Assembly (NCBI GenBank): GCA_910592005.1 | Contig: CAJVPP010000128.1 | Location: 1-46,137 of the forward strand | Source of the DNA: Funneliformis mosseae | Taxonomy: Eukaryota; Glomeromycota; Glomeromycetes; Glomerales; Glomeraceae | Length of the DNA: 46,137 nt | Direction of reading: 5' to 3' | Part shown: piece by piece, positions 22,858 to 36,126 of the stretch | How the letters are laid out: every line of letters starts with the position of its first letter | How positions within the stretch are numbered: position 1 is the stretch's first letter | Notes under the pieces: generated by a model | The model's database searches: none | Seen by the model: the letters and a program-made list of their open reading frames with translations, nothing else | What the model was told of the DNA's origin: nothing | Translations under genes and position numbers: made by a program

Positions 22858-24672
22858 TAGCTTAATCAAAATTAAATTAAATAACTTATACTATATACTA
22901 CTTAAAATAATTATACCTTATTATACTATAATATATTAAATAATTTGTAATACAGATCAATTATTTAACTAATTAATATATTTGATTTTAGAATCAATAA
23001 TTTTAAATATTTTACATGATAAGATTGAAGTTTTTTCTAGGTTATAACGAATTTCAAATATTAGTGATTTATATTTAATAGCTAATATTTAATAAAAAGC
23101 AAAGGTTTTAAAAATTAAGTTTAAATTTAATGCTAATAAAATAATAATATTAATAAATTTACCTGCAATGCATTTTGAGTTTTTAAAGATTAATACACAT
23201 GTTATAAAATTATTTTATTATATTTCTTCACGAATAGTAATTGCAATATATTTTTTATAAATTTATTGTTATTGATCTCATAACCATGTAATAAAAAACT
23301 TATAATTTGCATTTTAAAGAAGTAAAATGTTTTATTACATGATCAATTGAAGTCTTAAACTCAGTAAATTCTTTGAAAATTTTACCTATATAAAGGTTAA
23401 GTTAGTAAGCAAAGTATGGTAAAAATACAATTGATTTATAGCATATTCTTAATTAACATTTAATATAAAAATTTATTGGTCAGTTTATTAAAATCATACT
23501 AATTTTAATGGACTAATATTTTTTGCTAATGATTAAATATCAAATATAATAAACTTTTTATAACTTTTAAATATTATTATTATAATAATATTAATTTAAA
23601 GTATGATCTTTATGTGACTGATATAATAAACTAATTATTAGTTAGGATAAATAAAATATCATGTTATCCCTTTAGGATGACTGATATTTTATCCTTCCTA
23701 ACCAATAACTATTATATATAAGTTTTAGAATATTAGATCAGAAATACTAAGCTGCTATATATGTTAATACACTATTAGTAATAATAACATAAACAGTAAT
23801 TTTTTTTTCAAATATTCAAGCATTATTTTAGTTTTATTAATTATTTTAGTATAGTTTTCACACTTAAAACTAATGTTAATAACTTTTCAAACAAAAGACT
23901 TTCCTTCTAAAGTTAATAAAACAATTTCTAATAATTGTTTATTAATATTAATCTATCTATCAAAAGTTAAAGTTATACCTACTGAATCTTCTTTAATTGC
24001 AATTTTTATAGCTTTATTTGCTTCAAATACAATATCTTTTAAATATCACTACTAAGAACATGATAATCAGATAGCTTAAGAAAAGGATTTAAAAAATCAA
24101 ATAATTCTTTTGCTTCAGGTATATTAACCTATAATAATATTCATTTACAAAAAACTGTAAGTCAAAGTAACTACATATGAAATTTTTTTAAGTGTTCTTT
24201 AGATAAACTTTAGACAATATAATTGCCTATAGGCCTATAATATAAAGTTTGGTTAATTATTTTGTGAGATAATGGTTGAGATGATATAGTAGAATCCTTA
24301 ACTAAAATAATATTTATAATAACAAATTTTGTTTTAGTAAAATAGTCATAAAATAAAAAGGTTAAATTTAAAATACTTATATGACCTCTTACTAGAAATT
24401 AAACTTAATACATTATTAGTATTATTCTTAAAATTTTTAGAATTATTTTGTAAAATTCCAAAGATTTCTGCTTATTTTTCTTCTTTTATTTTGGTAAAAA
24501 AATGAAGATATTTTTTGAAATGTTGAATAATTTGATCTGTTTTATTTGGAAGTAAAGTTTTAAGTCCTTTTTCTTTTCCTAAAATTTTTATACATAGTTT
24601 ACAGAAGATTTTAAGATTACTTTTATTGACTGTTCTAATAATATATAAAGTTATTAATAGAGAAAATGGCAT

Positions 24673-27170
24673 CTTAAAAAATTTCTTAGGTGGCTTAGTA
24701 TGATCTATCAGATAGTATCTTTATTATTTTAAATATAATAGACACAGAACATGTAGACGAATAACAATTCTTAAATATATCTAAACTGTTTATATCTAGT
24801 CAATTTTAGTGAACAATATCTGCTGTATAACATTGCATATATGCATATAAATTGGTTTTATGATTAATAAATACTAAGGAGATCTATTATTTAAATCTAT
24901 AACTGTAATTATATTAGTAGAATATAAAGTAAATATAATTAATATCACTTTTAAAATACACATTTAAAAAATTGAAGTAAAATCTTTATTATATTTTTAT
25001 AAAATAATAAATGAGAAAGACTAAGCTGAAAAAATAAAAAATGTAAAAAATAATAGAGTAGCAAAATGTTCTAACTCATATTGTACACATCTGATAAATA
25101 TATGTGCATCTGAGAATGTGTTATACTAATTTGATATGTAATATCATATGCAATTATTTAAAGTAAATAAGATTCTATTTTCCAGCATTGTTAACATAAA
25201 TCACAAGAAGATCTGCTAATCAGATATACAAAAAAGATTTTTATTAAAAAATAAGCCTTAAACAGAAATGTGCTAATGATTCATTATATTTATCTCATTA
25301 TTAATAAACTATATATTCTTATCATTCAAATAAGAGATAATAATATGCAGAGAATTTGATAGACTATCTAATGAAATATACAATATATAATTACAAATGA
25401 TAATAAAAGGTAATCAATTTGTTATCCTATTCATATTTAAAACTATTTTCTATCATAATTTAATGATACTTTTCTATTAAATTGCTTTAATATAGCTCTT
25501 TTACTGATTTTTCAGTTTTTAATAATTTTACCTACACAAAATTATATTAAACAAATAATTCACAGATTAATTGTAATAGTAAGGTAAAAATAACATACAT
25601 TGAGTTTTTTAAGTATATAATATAAATTTTTAAAAAGTCTACAATTGTCTTCTTGAGAAGGTAATATATAGTAATCAATTAGGCTAAATCTGTACAAATC
25701 TTTAAACCAATTCATCACATAAAAACTCAGTTTAAACTCTATGTTAAATGAACTGTACTAATTAATAAACCAGATAAGTAGACTTACTGTATATTAAGTT
25801 TATATGAATATTAATATATTTATTTAGAGTTATCTATAGATCTCTAAACTTTTTCTTTGATTATTATCTATATGTTAGCATTCTTTTAACATATTATTAA
25901 GAGAGTCTTATATTATAATACTAGACTTCACTTTATCTAAATATTATTTTTTATAGAATAAAGAAGAAATTCCTAGTAATGTCATATTATCAGATACTTT
26001 GCTAAAAAGAGTTTTAAAATTATTTAGAGTATTTTTTAACATTCCCTTTATATTAATTTTTTATCTTATATTTTCTGAAAAGAATCTGAGTTTTCATTTT
26101 TTACTTTTTTCATGCTATATATTTGAATTTCACCTCTATTTATAAAAAATATTTTAAATTTTTTCTATTATCCTGTTATGAGACAAATATACCATAATTT
26201 ACCATAAATCTTTGATTACATTTCATTGAAGAATAGAATAAAAAAATGAAAAAGTAAAAATCATTTTTAATTTTTTTTCGAATATGAATTCATTAAATGA
26301 GTACATATTTTCTTTTTTTTTGATAGAAAGAAGTAAATTGTCTTGTTAAATAATTTAAAAAATATTGCACAAATACTTATAATAAACTAATATTTATATT
26401 AATTGGATATTTATGTAAAGTTTTTTTATATTCTTAATTTGATAAATTTTTTTACAGTTCTTATTAAAATATTTTTGAAGATAATTTGGTATCAACTTTA
26501 GATCTTAAGAAATAGTATTCAAAAAGTTTTGTGATAATTTCTGAATATCTTTCTTTGAAAATTTTTTGCATCCATTCAGACTCTCTTAAGTTAAATCTAA
26601 TATACCCTAAATATACTAATTTAATAGATAATAAATAAGGTAAAAGTCTAGATCATCATCATATGTTAAATTAGTAAAAACTTATGTAATAACTTAATAG
26701 CTCTTTGGAATATTCTTTTAATATTATTTAAATATGATTAATAAGTTGCTATCATTTGACAGCTTGTATTTAGATATATTATTAGCTAATTTTAAGATTT
26801 GTAATCTTGTTTCACTTTTTAACCTACCTTTATCAATACTTTCTATAAGAGAGTCTTTATTTTTTCATCAAATAATATACTGTTACATGCATCTTCTTTC
26901 TTATCATCTTTCCTTTTCTTCGATATTTTATTCTAAATACATATTAAATAAATTCATAAAAAAATGAAGTAGTTAGATATATCAAATCATTGATTAAAAA
27001 TGAATATCCATTTTTTTAAAGAAGTTATCATCAGTATCATGATTATTTGACTTAAAAAATAATATTGCATTACAGATCAGAAACTACTACCTTAAAAATC
27101 TCCTATAATATTATGAAAAAGGTCAAATAAAATAAAAATAAAAAAAACAAATTTAAGAGTTATTAAAGAA
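24673..27170. other. AT-rich, CpG-poor ground without recognisable gene
   Basis: CpG is nearly absent. The only longer frame (26734-26967, +, 77 codons) is a Leu/Ile/Ser/Tyr-rich chance-like reading with no motif. No terminal repeats, RNA gene or splice-consistent exon set was recognised. Confidence 0.45.
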
Positions 27171-27179
27171 TGAAAGTTT

Positions 27180-28235
27180 CCTTAAATTTTACTTTTCATG
27201 AACCCAGAAGAAGATTGAATAGAAAAAAGAGTGTAGGTTTCATCTGTAACTGAACCATCTGAGTTTTTATTTTGTAAATATAATAAGAATTAAAAATTGC
27301 TTATAATAAAATTCAAGACAATATTTTTATGCTAATACTAACCTTTTTTAAAACTAATTTTAGTTTTAATTTATAAACTAATATAGCTATAGGTGTTTTC
27401 TCTTCTGTATCTTTGAAATATATAAATACTAAATTGCAAATATATAATTTTAACTCTACCTAAAAGGTTGAGACTTCTAGTGATATAGATGTTTTCAACT
27501 GACAACTATTTTACATTAAATATATGAAATGAGTGATAATCTAAAAAAATAAAATAATAGAATAGTTTAGCTTATTTCTTTTCTTTCACAAATAATATTA
27601 TTCCAATAAGGCTTTAGACTTTTATTTTGATTTCAGATTTTATCTATTGTAGAAATAATTAACAGCAAATTTTTTTATTAATAACATAATAGAGAGTTTC
27701 TAATAAATTCAATTCAAATAAAGGAAATACAAATCACAATAATAATATTCTGATATAATAATCAGAAATTTCTAAGTTGACTGATCACTAATAAGAAGTA
27801 TAACTATTATTACTTGAATAGACATAACAACTAAATACTCTTGATTAATCAACCACTAACTAGAACTCCTTTTTGTAGATAATATTAACTAGGCATTAAA
27901 AGAAATATACTACCCTTTCCTCTAAAACTTTATAATTATTTGAATTAATTTCAAATACAGCTCTCAAAAAATAAGTAATTCACACAGTTTTGAGGCCTTC
28001 TCAATCATCTAAAAAAGATGGTAAATTTATAATAGTATTATGGTAAAGCTTTAAGAATTCATAGAATGAATAGGTTTTACGCTCCTTTATGTAAGAGGCA
28101 AAAACTAAAAGAATAGATTTATTAATTTTATTAGAACTTAAAAGATCAAAATATAAGTTAGACTACTTAAAAAAATACCTATCAGGATAACCTTGGTAAT
28201 ACTTTTTTAGTCAAGATCAAGCAAAATATACTGCA
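27180..28235 (-). pseudogene. decayed spliced gene or transposon ORF, family unknown
   Basis: Several minus-strand patches read as protein in a consistent order. At about 28230-27895: YYQGYPDRYFF, then KERKTYSFYEFLKLYHNT, PSFLDD and EINSNNYKVLEERVVYF, with three stops among them. At about 27510-27355: SISLEVSTF, a stop, then FKDTEEKTPIAILVYKLK, ending KK|GTTAGT, a plausible splice donor. At about 27290-27190: NSDGSVTDETYTLFSIQ and SSSGFMKSK. The mixed amino-acid composition differs from the Lys/Asn/Ile noise around it. I do not recognise the family. It is clearly non-functional if it was a gene. Confidence 0.35.
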
Positions 28236-31200
28236 TTTTTTTTTATACTTTTTGTTTACTAAAAAAGTAGAGTTGCTTTTAAAAAAAGATACTTATTTAC
28301 AATACTCAAACTCAAAATATAAATCAAATCATTGTTTTATGTTTTTTTATTATTAAACTATACTATACTAGAGATGTTATATACAAATCATTTTTATAAT
28401 TAAAATGTATTTTTACTCTATAAGTTAACTACTCATATGATAGATTATTATGCTCAATCAATGATTTTCCTTTTAAATGATTACTTTTTTTTACATTTAT
28501 GCAAAATTTTACTCTAAAAATAAGTTTTTTCAAGATCTTCTTATAAGTAGATATAAATATATAACTTTAATAACAAAAATATATGTAATATTATGAGAGA
28601 AAGAATATTCTCTTAGATTATAGAATATATTGTTCAGTTGGATTTTATGTAAAATCAATTTTTTATATTATAAAAATTTTATTGTGAAAAGTTTTAAATA
28701 AATACTTTAAATATAAATACAACTTGGTTGAAATAATAACTTTTATTAAAAATTAGTAATTTATGTTCTTTTTTGAGTGATATTATTAAGCTAAATAGAC
28801 AATATTAATAAAAAATTAAATAAATATGTAAAAATAAGAAAGATTATTAAATAATAAGAAAATAATATATTTTACTAATTTAAAATTATATATTATGAAA
28901 AATTTAAATATTCTATATTAATATTTTATACTAATAAAATATAAAGTGGCTTACAAAAAAAAACATAAATATTATTAATTACTTTTAAAAGCTTATAGCA
29001 GGTTAACTATAAGGGCTAAAATCATAATTTTATATTTATTTTAAAGTTCAAATCTTGAAGAATAATCTGATATAATTTTTTTTTTCATATTAATATGTAG
29101 TAGCTGAAGAATAAGCTGTAGGTATATCCTAAATAGAACATATTTAATTTTACCTTTAAGTTATCTTCATAGGTCTTTGATCCTTTAAAAAATATGACAA
29201 CCTGCCTAAAGTATATTTCATATAATTACCACCTAGTATAAACTACTTAAAGTAACCTTAACCTACTATCTTAGGCTTACTAGATCATATTGGATACCAT
29301 TACCTTTAGATAGAAGGCTTAATTCAACTATAAAATTTGTTACATCTATTTTTACTAATCTAATTTATAAGATTTAGCCTTATTGATAACTTCTAAAATC
29401 ATAAGATCAAGTTTTTTATATAAATGATAGTTTTGTATCTATAACATTAAATTCATCTAAAAATTAAATCTATCCTCTACCTCTAGTGATAGCTTGATTG
29501 GATAGTATTGTAGTAATGTAATACAATCTATTATTACTATAGTCGTCTAAAGGTAATACTTAATCTACTAATTACTGATTAACTACTTTCTTACTTATGT
29601 AAAGGCTTCTAAGTAAGATAGTATTTATTATAAACCTATTAGTAAATGTTAAGTTTTTTTTTGATATCTGGCTTCATTTGCATTCACATGTTCTTTAAAA
29701 TCCAATATTTAGGCATGATTAATATTAATTAATAGATTAATTAATCAGGTTTTAATACATATTAGTATATACGCTTACATATTTAGTTATATATGAAATT
29801 CTTATGAAAATCATTTAGTTTTATACCTCAGCTAAGACTTGAACTTGTGATTATTACAGTGTAACTTATAATAAGAACTTACACTTTACAGATTAAGTCA
29901 GAATTGTTAATCCTTAAAAATAATCTGATATAAATTTAATATCTAGTTAATAATACCAAATTTATGTAATTTAATAATTAACATCAGAATTTCTTATTTA
30001 ATAAACTTTAAGCATAAAAATATTTTTTTAATAAGCTCGCTGCAATAATTTCAACAAGCTAAATTTCATCTAAATCAGATTTATAGATTATAAAAAATAA
30101 AATTTTTTAATTTAATTTTTATATTGTATTAAGTGATCTTTAATTAGCAATTTTCTTATGATTTATAGATTTGATTTAGATAAAATTTAATTATCGCATT
30201 GTGAAGAATTTGAATTTAGTGTTAATTTTATAGCAGTGAGTTTAGTAAAAAATTTTTTTTATATTTAAAGTTTATTATTTTGATATATATAATAATAAAT
30301 ATACAAAAAAAAAATTTACATAAAATATACATATATAACAAAAAAATAATAATAGATTTGCAAAAAAAATAAATAACAATAAATTAAAAAGTAAAAACTA
30401 AATCATAATAATAATATGACTAAAAAAAATCAAACATAATAAATCTTGATTAAATATAATACTAGAAGTATAATTATTAGAAATTGAATATAAAGATAAA
30501 TTTAATTAATAATAATATAAACTATATCAAAATTAGCTTTATACACAATTTTATACTAAAAAACTTTTTAAATAATCATATTTATGATCATTTTTATCAT
30601 CCTTATCATTATCATTATCTTTTATAACTCTTTAAAAGGGCATTCGATTTTAATAGTTCAAAAGTTTAAACCTTAAAAAGCATTTAAATTTAAAATTATC
30701 ATCTTTCCTCATTTAATAAATCTGATTTTATTCTTACCATAGCAACTTTAGCTTCAAGTATATTTATTATATGATTTAAAAAATTTATTGAAAATTATAA
30801 ATTTAGAATTATATATCATAAATTAAATTAATATTAAGTTGATATTAATATAAATATGAACCTTCTTCTTTTTATAGTATTCAAAATTATATGTGTTTGC
30901 TATCAAAATATATCATATTTAATATTCTAATTATTATGCTATCTTGAATAATTTTTAAGTTTTTTATTTAAAGAATCTCTTAGATTATTTTAATAGAATA
31001 ATAAAAAATTCTAAAGTAGATTAGCTATATAAATATTTTATGTATAAGAATCTAACTTGATATTTTACTTATTTTAAATATTTATAATTCAAGCTATTAT
31101 TTATAATTTTGTATTCAATATATAAATTGGTAATTTAGTAATTTAGACAGATACATTATTAATTTGGTAAACTTTAACATTAATCTTATTTGTTATTGCT

Positions 31201-31391
31201 TATTTGTTTGATCTTATCCTATAAATTATGTGAAAAATAATTTAATATTAATATTTGAAAAATTCAAAAATCTGTTTATTAAAAGACTTCTATTTAAGGA
31301 TTATTAATATTATTACCTAAAAACTTATTATACTAGAGATATATTAGAATAATTTTTTAATTATTAATAATATCATGAGAATTGTAAATTA
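28236..31391. other. AT-rich, CpG-poor ground with two tRNA-like patches
   Basis: No gene was found. Two short stretches resemble worn tRNA or SINE heads: 28995-29056 (+; A-box-like TAGCAGGTTAACTA, B-box-like AAGTTCAAATCTT) and about 29822-29905 (-; CTTAATCTGTAAAGTGTAAG with B-box-like AAGTTCAAGTCTT). A shared AATAATCTGATATAA follows each on the + strand (29060 and 29917). The remainder is homopolymer-rich ground. Confidence 0.3.
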
Positions 31392-33110
31392 TGGTCTGAT
31401 GCAAAAATATAAATACATCAATATATTTATAGTAAAAAAATAAATTTTTAAATTTAATATAAACATTTAAACATTTTTATTTATTATATAGGTTTTGAGA
31501 AATATTTTTAATATAAATTTTATTAAAATATAAAATTTCTATAAAAAATTTTATTAATCATCAATTTCTTCAATTTTGGAATCTTCATAATCACTTTTAG
31601 CCAATAATATATCATTGCTTGATTCTTTATATTCTATGGCTTTGTCAAGTGTTCTTTTCCAAAATCCAACAATAACTTTAGTAGTAACCTTTTCATTAAA
31701 GGTATATAACAATTTGTCTTTAATAGCTAGCAGATTTGGGTGAGGACTGGACCTGACAACCTCACCTTTAACAGTTGACCAAACTCCTTCGATTGGTTGG
31801 AGTTCACAATGATAAGGCAGAGTATAAAACAAATTGTGACCATGTTTTCTAGCTATCTTAACACACTTAAAAGATATATTTGTTTTATTTTATTTTACTA
31901 ATTCATATAATTCTGCTTTAGTAGAATTTTCTGGAATATCAATACCAGCTGAAGTTAATCAAGCAATTAATGTATTCTTTCTCGAGTTTGATGTTAGCAC
32001 TTGTTTAACTTAACATTTGTGATACTGAGCACCATCCATATAAATATTTACTAGCCTATAGCATTCTTTAATATTAGCATAGAGTTTATCAAAAAGATCT
32101 TCAAATATTTCAGCTGTAAAATTTCCATGATAGTCAATATGGTCCGCTGCAATATTGGAATTTTGAATAACTTCAGGAATATTATCCCAGGCATCAGCAT
32201 TTGCTCATTTTCTTCCTCTTGATGAAGGTAGTTTTATTGATAGATCCCATATAAGAAGTGAATTAGGAACAACTTCTTCAAAAAGCTTATTAGTATTACT
32301 ATTACGCATTATGATTATCGCTTCAAAAATAACAATTAAGAGACCACGTCCTAGTGAATATACTACCCTATGACTTGGCACCCAAGTACAATTTGTAGTA
32401 TGGTGCAAATGACAATATGATTCATCCAAAAAAACTTCTGGCCTAGTTAGAACTTTATTATTTTCTTGTAAGTTTTCAAACTGATGTCGTAAATAACGAT
32501 TACGAAAAGCAACATTTGTTAGTGATTCATGCAATATATTTTGACGCTCACCACGGCTATAATAATATCCCAATTTATGAAGTAAACAAAGTAACTGCTA
32601 TTTTAATAATTTATAGCCATTTTCTTCAAGCTTTTGTCGTAATATTTGTGTTGAAAGTGAAATACCAAAGGTGTTTGCGAACATAATAAAACTTCGTAAA
32701 ATTTCAAAAATATTATGGTTAAATGTATTTTTTGGCTGACCTAGGATTTTTTGTGTTTGAAATTCTCCATTGTTTTTTTTATTTTGTTCAGTAACTACCC
32801 GTGCAACTGTAGCCTTCTCAATACTAAGAACTGCAGCAACTTCTTTGCGTAATGATAAGTTATGATGTTGCTTTTGGCATTGTCAAACCTTTAAAAAATC
32901 TTTCATTCATTATCAGTTAACGGACTTCTGTCTCTAATTAAATCATCCATGAGAAAAAAAAAAGTTTGAAGTTAGTAAGCTATTTAAACTTTGAACACAA
33001 TCTAACCTTTCACATCATTTGTACACTTAAATAACATAATTGTTAGATTTTATATCAGATGAGAAAATTAGGTAATGATTTTTATGTATTAATCTTTTTG
33101 CATCAGACCA
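31392..33110 (-). mobile_element. IS630/Tc1-like DDE transposon, 1719 bp, TA-flanked
   Basis: The left end TGGTCTGATGCAAAAA (31392-31407) is exactly mirrored by TTTTTGCATCAGACCA (33095-33110). The repeat then continues imperfectly to about 27 bp (ATACAT shared). TA dinucleotides flank both ends (31390-31391 and 33111-33112). The minus strand carries the transposase relic. The neighbouring flank to 33437 has no gene. Confidence 0.9.
31554..32950 (-). pseudogene. IS630/Tc1-superfamily DDE transposase, inactivated
   Basis: This reads from the ATG at 32950 (MDDLIRDRSPLTDNE) through a helix-turn-helix-like stretch (EVAAVLSIEKATVARVV). Then come EFQTQKILGQPKNTF, the catalytic Asp in FLDESYCHLHHTTNC, WDNIPEVIQNSN, the second Asp in NIYMDGAQYHK, and the Glu in LPYHCELQPIEGVW. 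It ends with an acidic tail at 31554. Length is near 465 codons. Breaks include stops after TDNE, after NGYKLLK (TAG), in GRK(TGA)ANADAWDN, in TLIA(TGA)LTSAG and in ELVK(TAA)NKTN, plus at least one frameshift near 32880. From memory, related glomeromycete proteins have Trp at the LIA-LTSAG site. The family moves by cut-and-paste into TA. Confidence 0.88.
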
Positions 33111-33439
33111 TATCAAATAAAAGATCTGTTATAGAATTTGCTATAGAATCATCTAGAGATATGATATTAATCATATATTGAAATATATTTTATTTTATCA
33201 TATAATTAATATTGAAATCATAAGTTAATCCTAATGTTAAAATTTATAATAATTGTAAAAACATCATTGATGAGATTTTGCTATTCTTAGTGATTTTGCA
33301 TTTTGCTAATTTTATTAAATTTTATATTGTATTTAGATTTAAATGTTTGATCTTCTCTTAATAAAAATTTTCTTTCTATTTATATAGATTAGAATTTGTA
33401 GTTTAAAATAATTAATTATACTAAAACAAATTTATCATA

Positions 33440-33611
33440 CAGTCAACTCTTGATATAGCGAACTCTTGATATAACGAATTTTTTGAACAAATATAATAAA
33501 AATACTCATGTTATAGCGAATTGGCCAATCAAATCTCTTAAAATCTTCACTATAACCTTATAGCGAAGTTGAGGTCTAGGACATAGAGTTCGTTATAACA
33601 AGAATTGACTG
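33440..33611. mobile_element. pogo-type MITE, copy 1 (172 bp)
   Basis: The terminal inverted repeats are CAGTCAACTCTTGATATA at the left and TTATAACAAGAATTGACTG at the right, flanked by TA (33438-33439 and 33612-33613). The phrase AACTCTTGATATARCGAA is duplicated inside the left end. Ends of the type CAG...TATAACGAA are characteristic of pogo/Tigger-class elements. There is no coding capacity, so it is a non-autonomous derivative. A second copy lies at 35955-36126, about 95 percent identical. Confidence 0.9.
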
Positions 33612-34453
33612 TAATTGGAATTCTTTTTTTTAAAATAAATTAATAAATAAATTAACAAATGTAACTTTTTAAATATTTTACAAATCTTTTTAATTAGTAT
33701 TATTTCAATTATTATTTAAAAGTAATTTAATTCTTTAAATTAGTTTTAAACTTGATAGTAATATTAATTTTTTATAATTTTAGTCTATATAAATTTTATC
33801 CTATTTTTTGATCAATTTTTAGATGAAGTTCAAATTAAATTTAATACTTATACAGTCACTAACAAAAGTAATAGCACTACAAGTGCTGTTTTTTTTTGGG
33901 TTGTAGCATATTCATTTTTTACTTTAAAATTTTCCAGTATTTTTAGAGTATTCTTTATAAATAATATTTAATAAATAAACAAAAAAAACTGTAGAAAAAG
34001 ATGAATTTCTTCATGTTTTTCATTTAAAATGATATTAACCAGCTTTGAAAGAAACTGAAATGCTGTTAACCTTTTTTAGTAGCGAAAAATTCAAAATGCA
34101 AGAGAAATTTCACAAAAAAAGGTATTCCTTCATGCTTCTATTATCATTATATTAATTCATTAAAGAAAATTGGTAAGATGACTATAGGTTAGCGGTCTGA
34201 TCAACCACGAAAATTGACTTCTAAAAATGCCGCCAAATTGAAATGATCGTTAAGCATAATCATTTTATTACAGCAAGTGAAATGAAGGCTCAACTTAAAG
34301 AAAAAAACTCAGAGTTTGAAGTTAGTGAACGGACCATTTGCTATGAGCTAAAAAATCTTGGATTTGTATATGTTTGTCTTAGAAAAGTTCCTCTTTTGAT
34401 ACAGAAAGCAAAAGAGAACTAGTTGTCTTGAGCCTGTGATTATGTGAATTATA

Positions 34454-35790
34454 CTATTCCTGCTAAAAGTAATGGTAGTAGGATATTAAATAATATTTTG
34501 GTTACAGTTTTTCTGATGTTCTGATTTGACGCATTATTAATTAGGCTGATTTAAGCAATATGATATTATTTTTAATAAAATAAACAAAAAAACCTGATCT
34601 TAAATGTTATTTGTTTATTTTAAATTTAACTTAAATTATCACTATACCAAATACCATCGACATATATTAAAGTAAATCGTGAAGTTATAAAATATCTTTA
34701 GGATAAAAATATTTATAATGCAAAGGAAATTTCTAACTGAACTAGAGTTCCTTTATGTTCTTGTGAAAGATATATTGCCATTTTACAAAAAAATAGCAAT
34801 ATTTTAAAAATTCATTGATTTGATCATCTATAAAAATTAATCTTTGTAAAACGTTAGCATATCAGAATGATCATTAAGTATGATCATTTCACTACAGTTG
34901 AGAAACTGAAAGCTATATTAGAAGAAAATGATTCAGAATTAGAAATTGGTGAAATAATTATCTGTTGAGAACTTTCTAGGCTTAGTTATATAGCAGTTCT
35001 TCTGCAAAAAGTTCTTTTTTTGACCCAAAAAGTGAAAAACATTCACTTGTTTTAGGCACAAGACCATTTGCAATACGATTGAAAAAGGGTAGTTTTTTCT
35101 GATAAAATAACGATCCAAATATTTTGTAACACAACTCTTACATAGTTTTGTGATGGAAAATCAGTTAACCTATGGTTAAGTACCTCTTTAAAGTACATAT
35201 TTAGGCTGCGATCAATGTTAAAGAAAGAATCAGCATGCACATGTTTACCAAAAATCTTGATTGTTATTTGTATCACTGAATTCTTAACAATCAGCTCTAT
35301 AATAATGCAAATGAATTATTAGATCATCAATGGATTTTTCAGCAAAATAATAATCCAAAACACAAATTTCATGATATTTAAAGAGATTTGAAAACTCACC
35401 TTCTGGGTTGAGTTCTTCTATAGTCATCTTATAGTCTAGATCTTAATCTAATTGAAAATATTTAGGCTATTTTAAAAAGAAAAGTTGAGATAAAAATTAA
35501 GAAAATAGTAGCGCAGAAAAAAAAAATATCAATTGAAATTTTTTATAATATAATTCAAGAAGAATGGAATGATTTTGATGATAATATAATAGTTAACTGC
35601 ATCAATAATATACCAAATTGAATTATAGTATGTATTGATACAGAAGGAGTGCATACTAAATACTAATTAATTAATAAAAATTGCAACTATGATATTCATA
35701 TTTTATTTAAAAAAATTTTAATTGGATTTATTAATAAATTGCATGTGTTAAGTTATAAAAATTGATCGCTATTATTTTTGGTAGGGATTA
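34454..35790 (+). mobile_element. Tc1-like element B nested inside element A, about 1337 bp
   Basis: The left end CTATTCCTGCTAAAAGTAAT and the complement of the right end TATTTTTGGTAGGGATTA match at about 70 percent, and TA flanks both sides (34452-34453 and 35791-35792). It is related to element A and carries its own decayed transposase: ITIQIFCNTTLT, IFQQNNNPKHKFHDI with the second catalytic Asp changed to Asn, LDLNLIENI with the catalytic Glu, then KRKVEIKIKKIVAQKKK and EEWNDFDDN. Numerous stops follow, so it is a fossil. Its insertion split the host element between the DNA-binding and catalytic halves. Confidence 0.7.
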
Positions 35791-35954
35791 TAATTAGAAA
35801 AAGGTAGTATTCTCTGATGAAACTACATTTCAAATATTCTATAATACTCTTTTAACATGGTTACATAATAAGAAACCTATTGCTCTGATGATAAAATACC
35901 CATTTAAAATTTATGTTTAGGATGTAATCAGCATTAAGAGAAAATTAACATATA

Positions 35955-36126
35955 CAGTCAACTCTTGATATAGCAAACTCTTGATATAACGAATTTTTTG
36001 AACAAATATAATAAAAATACTCTTGTTATAGCGAATTGGCTAATCAAATCTCTTAAAATCTTCACTATAACCTTATAGTAAAGTTGAGATCTAAGACATA
36101 GAGTTCGTTATAATAAGAGTTGACTG
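35955..36126. mobile_element. pogo-type MITE, copy 2 (172 bp), nested in element A
   Basis: It has the same ends and length as the copy at 33440-33611, flanked by TATA on both sides. There are nine substitutions between the copies. Seven read as C-to-T or G-to-A in this copy, and two CpG sites of copy 1 are lost here. It interrupts the catalytic half of Tc1-like element A. Confidence 0.9.

Larger units (their letters stand above)
20640..24672 (-). pseudogene. hAT-family transposase relic, interrupted by a Tc1-like element
   Basis: Read on the minus strand, hAT signatures appear in order. At 24672-24472 there is a BED-finger-like segment, FCKLCIKILGKEKG, with QHFKKYLHFF. At about 24040-23880 there is the catalytic-region segment KEDSVGITLTFDR, then a stop where the family has Trp, then KRQLLEIVLLTLEGKSFV and another stop before KVINIS. 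At about 21250-21080 the hATC dimerisation region reads DFSICMNITLVKSLW. At about 20960-20640 an acidic tail contains SEESDEEIDKF. The Tc1-like element 21528-22857 sits between the catalytic and dimerisation parts; without it about 2.7 kb remains, a normal hAT size. Many stops make it inactive. Termini were not found. Confidence 0.65.

Noticed and set aside
26734..26967. 77-codon + ORF
   Set aside because: Low-complexity Leu/Ile/Ser/Tyr composition, no motif, in CpG-poor decayed sequence; most likely chance.
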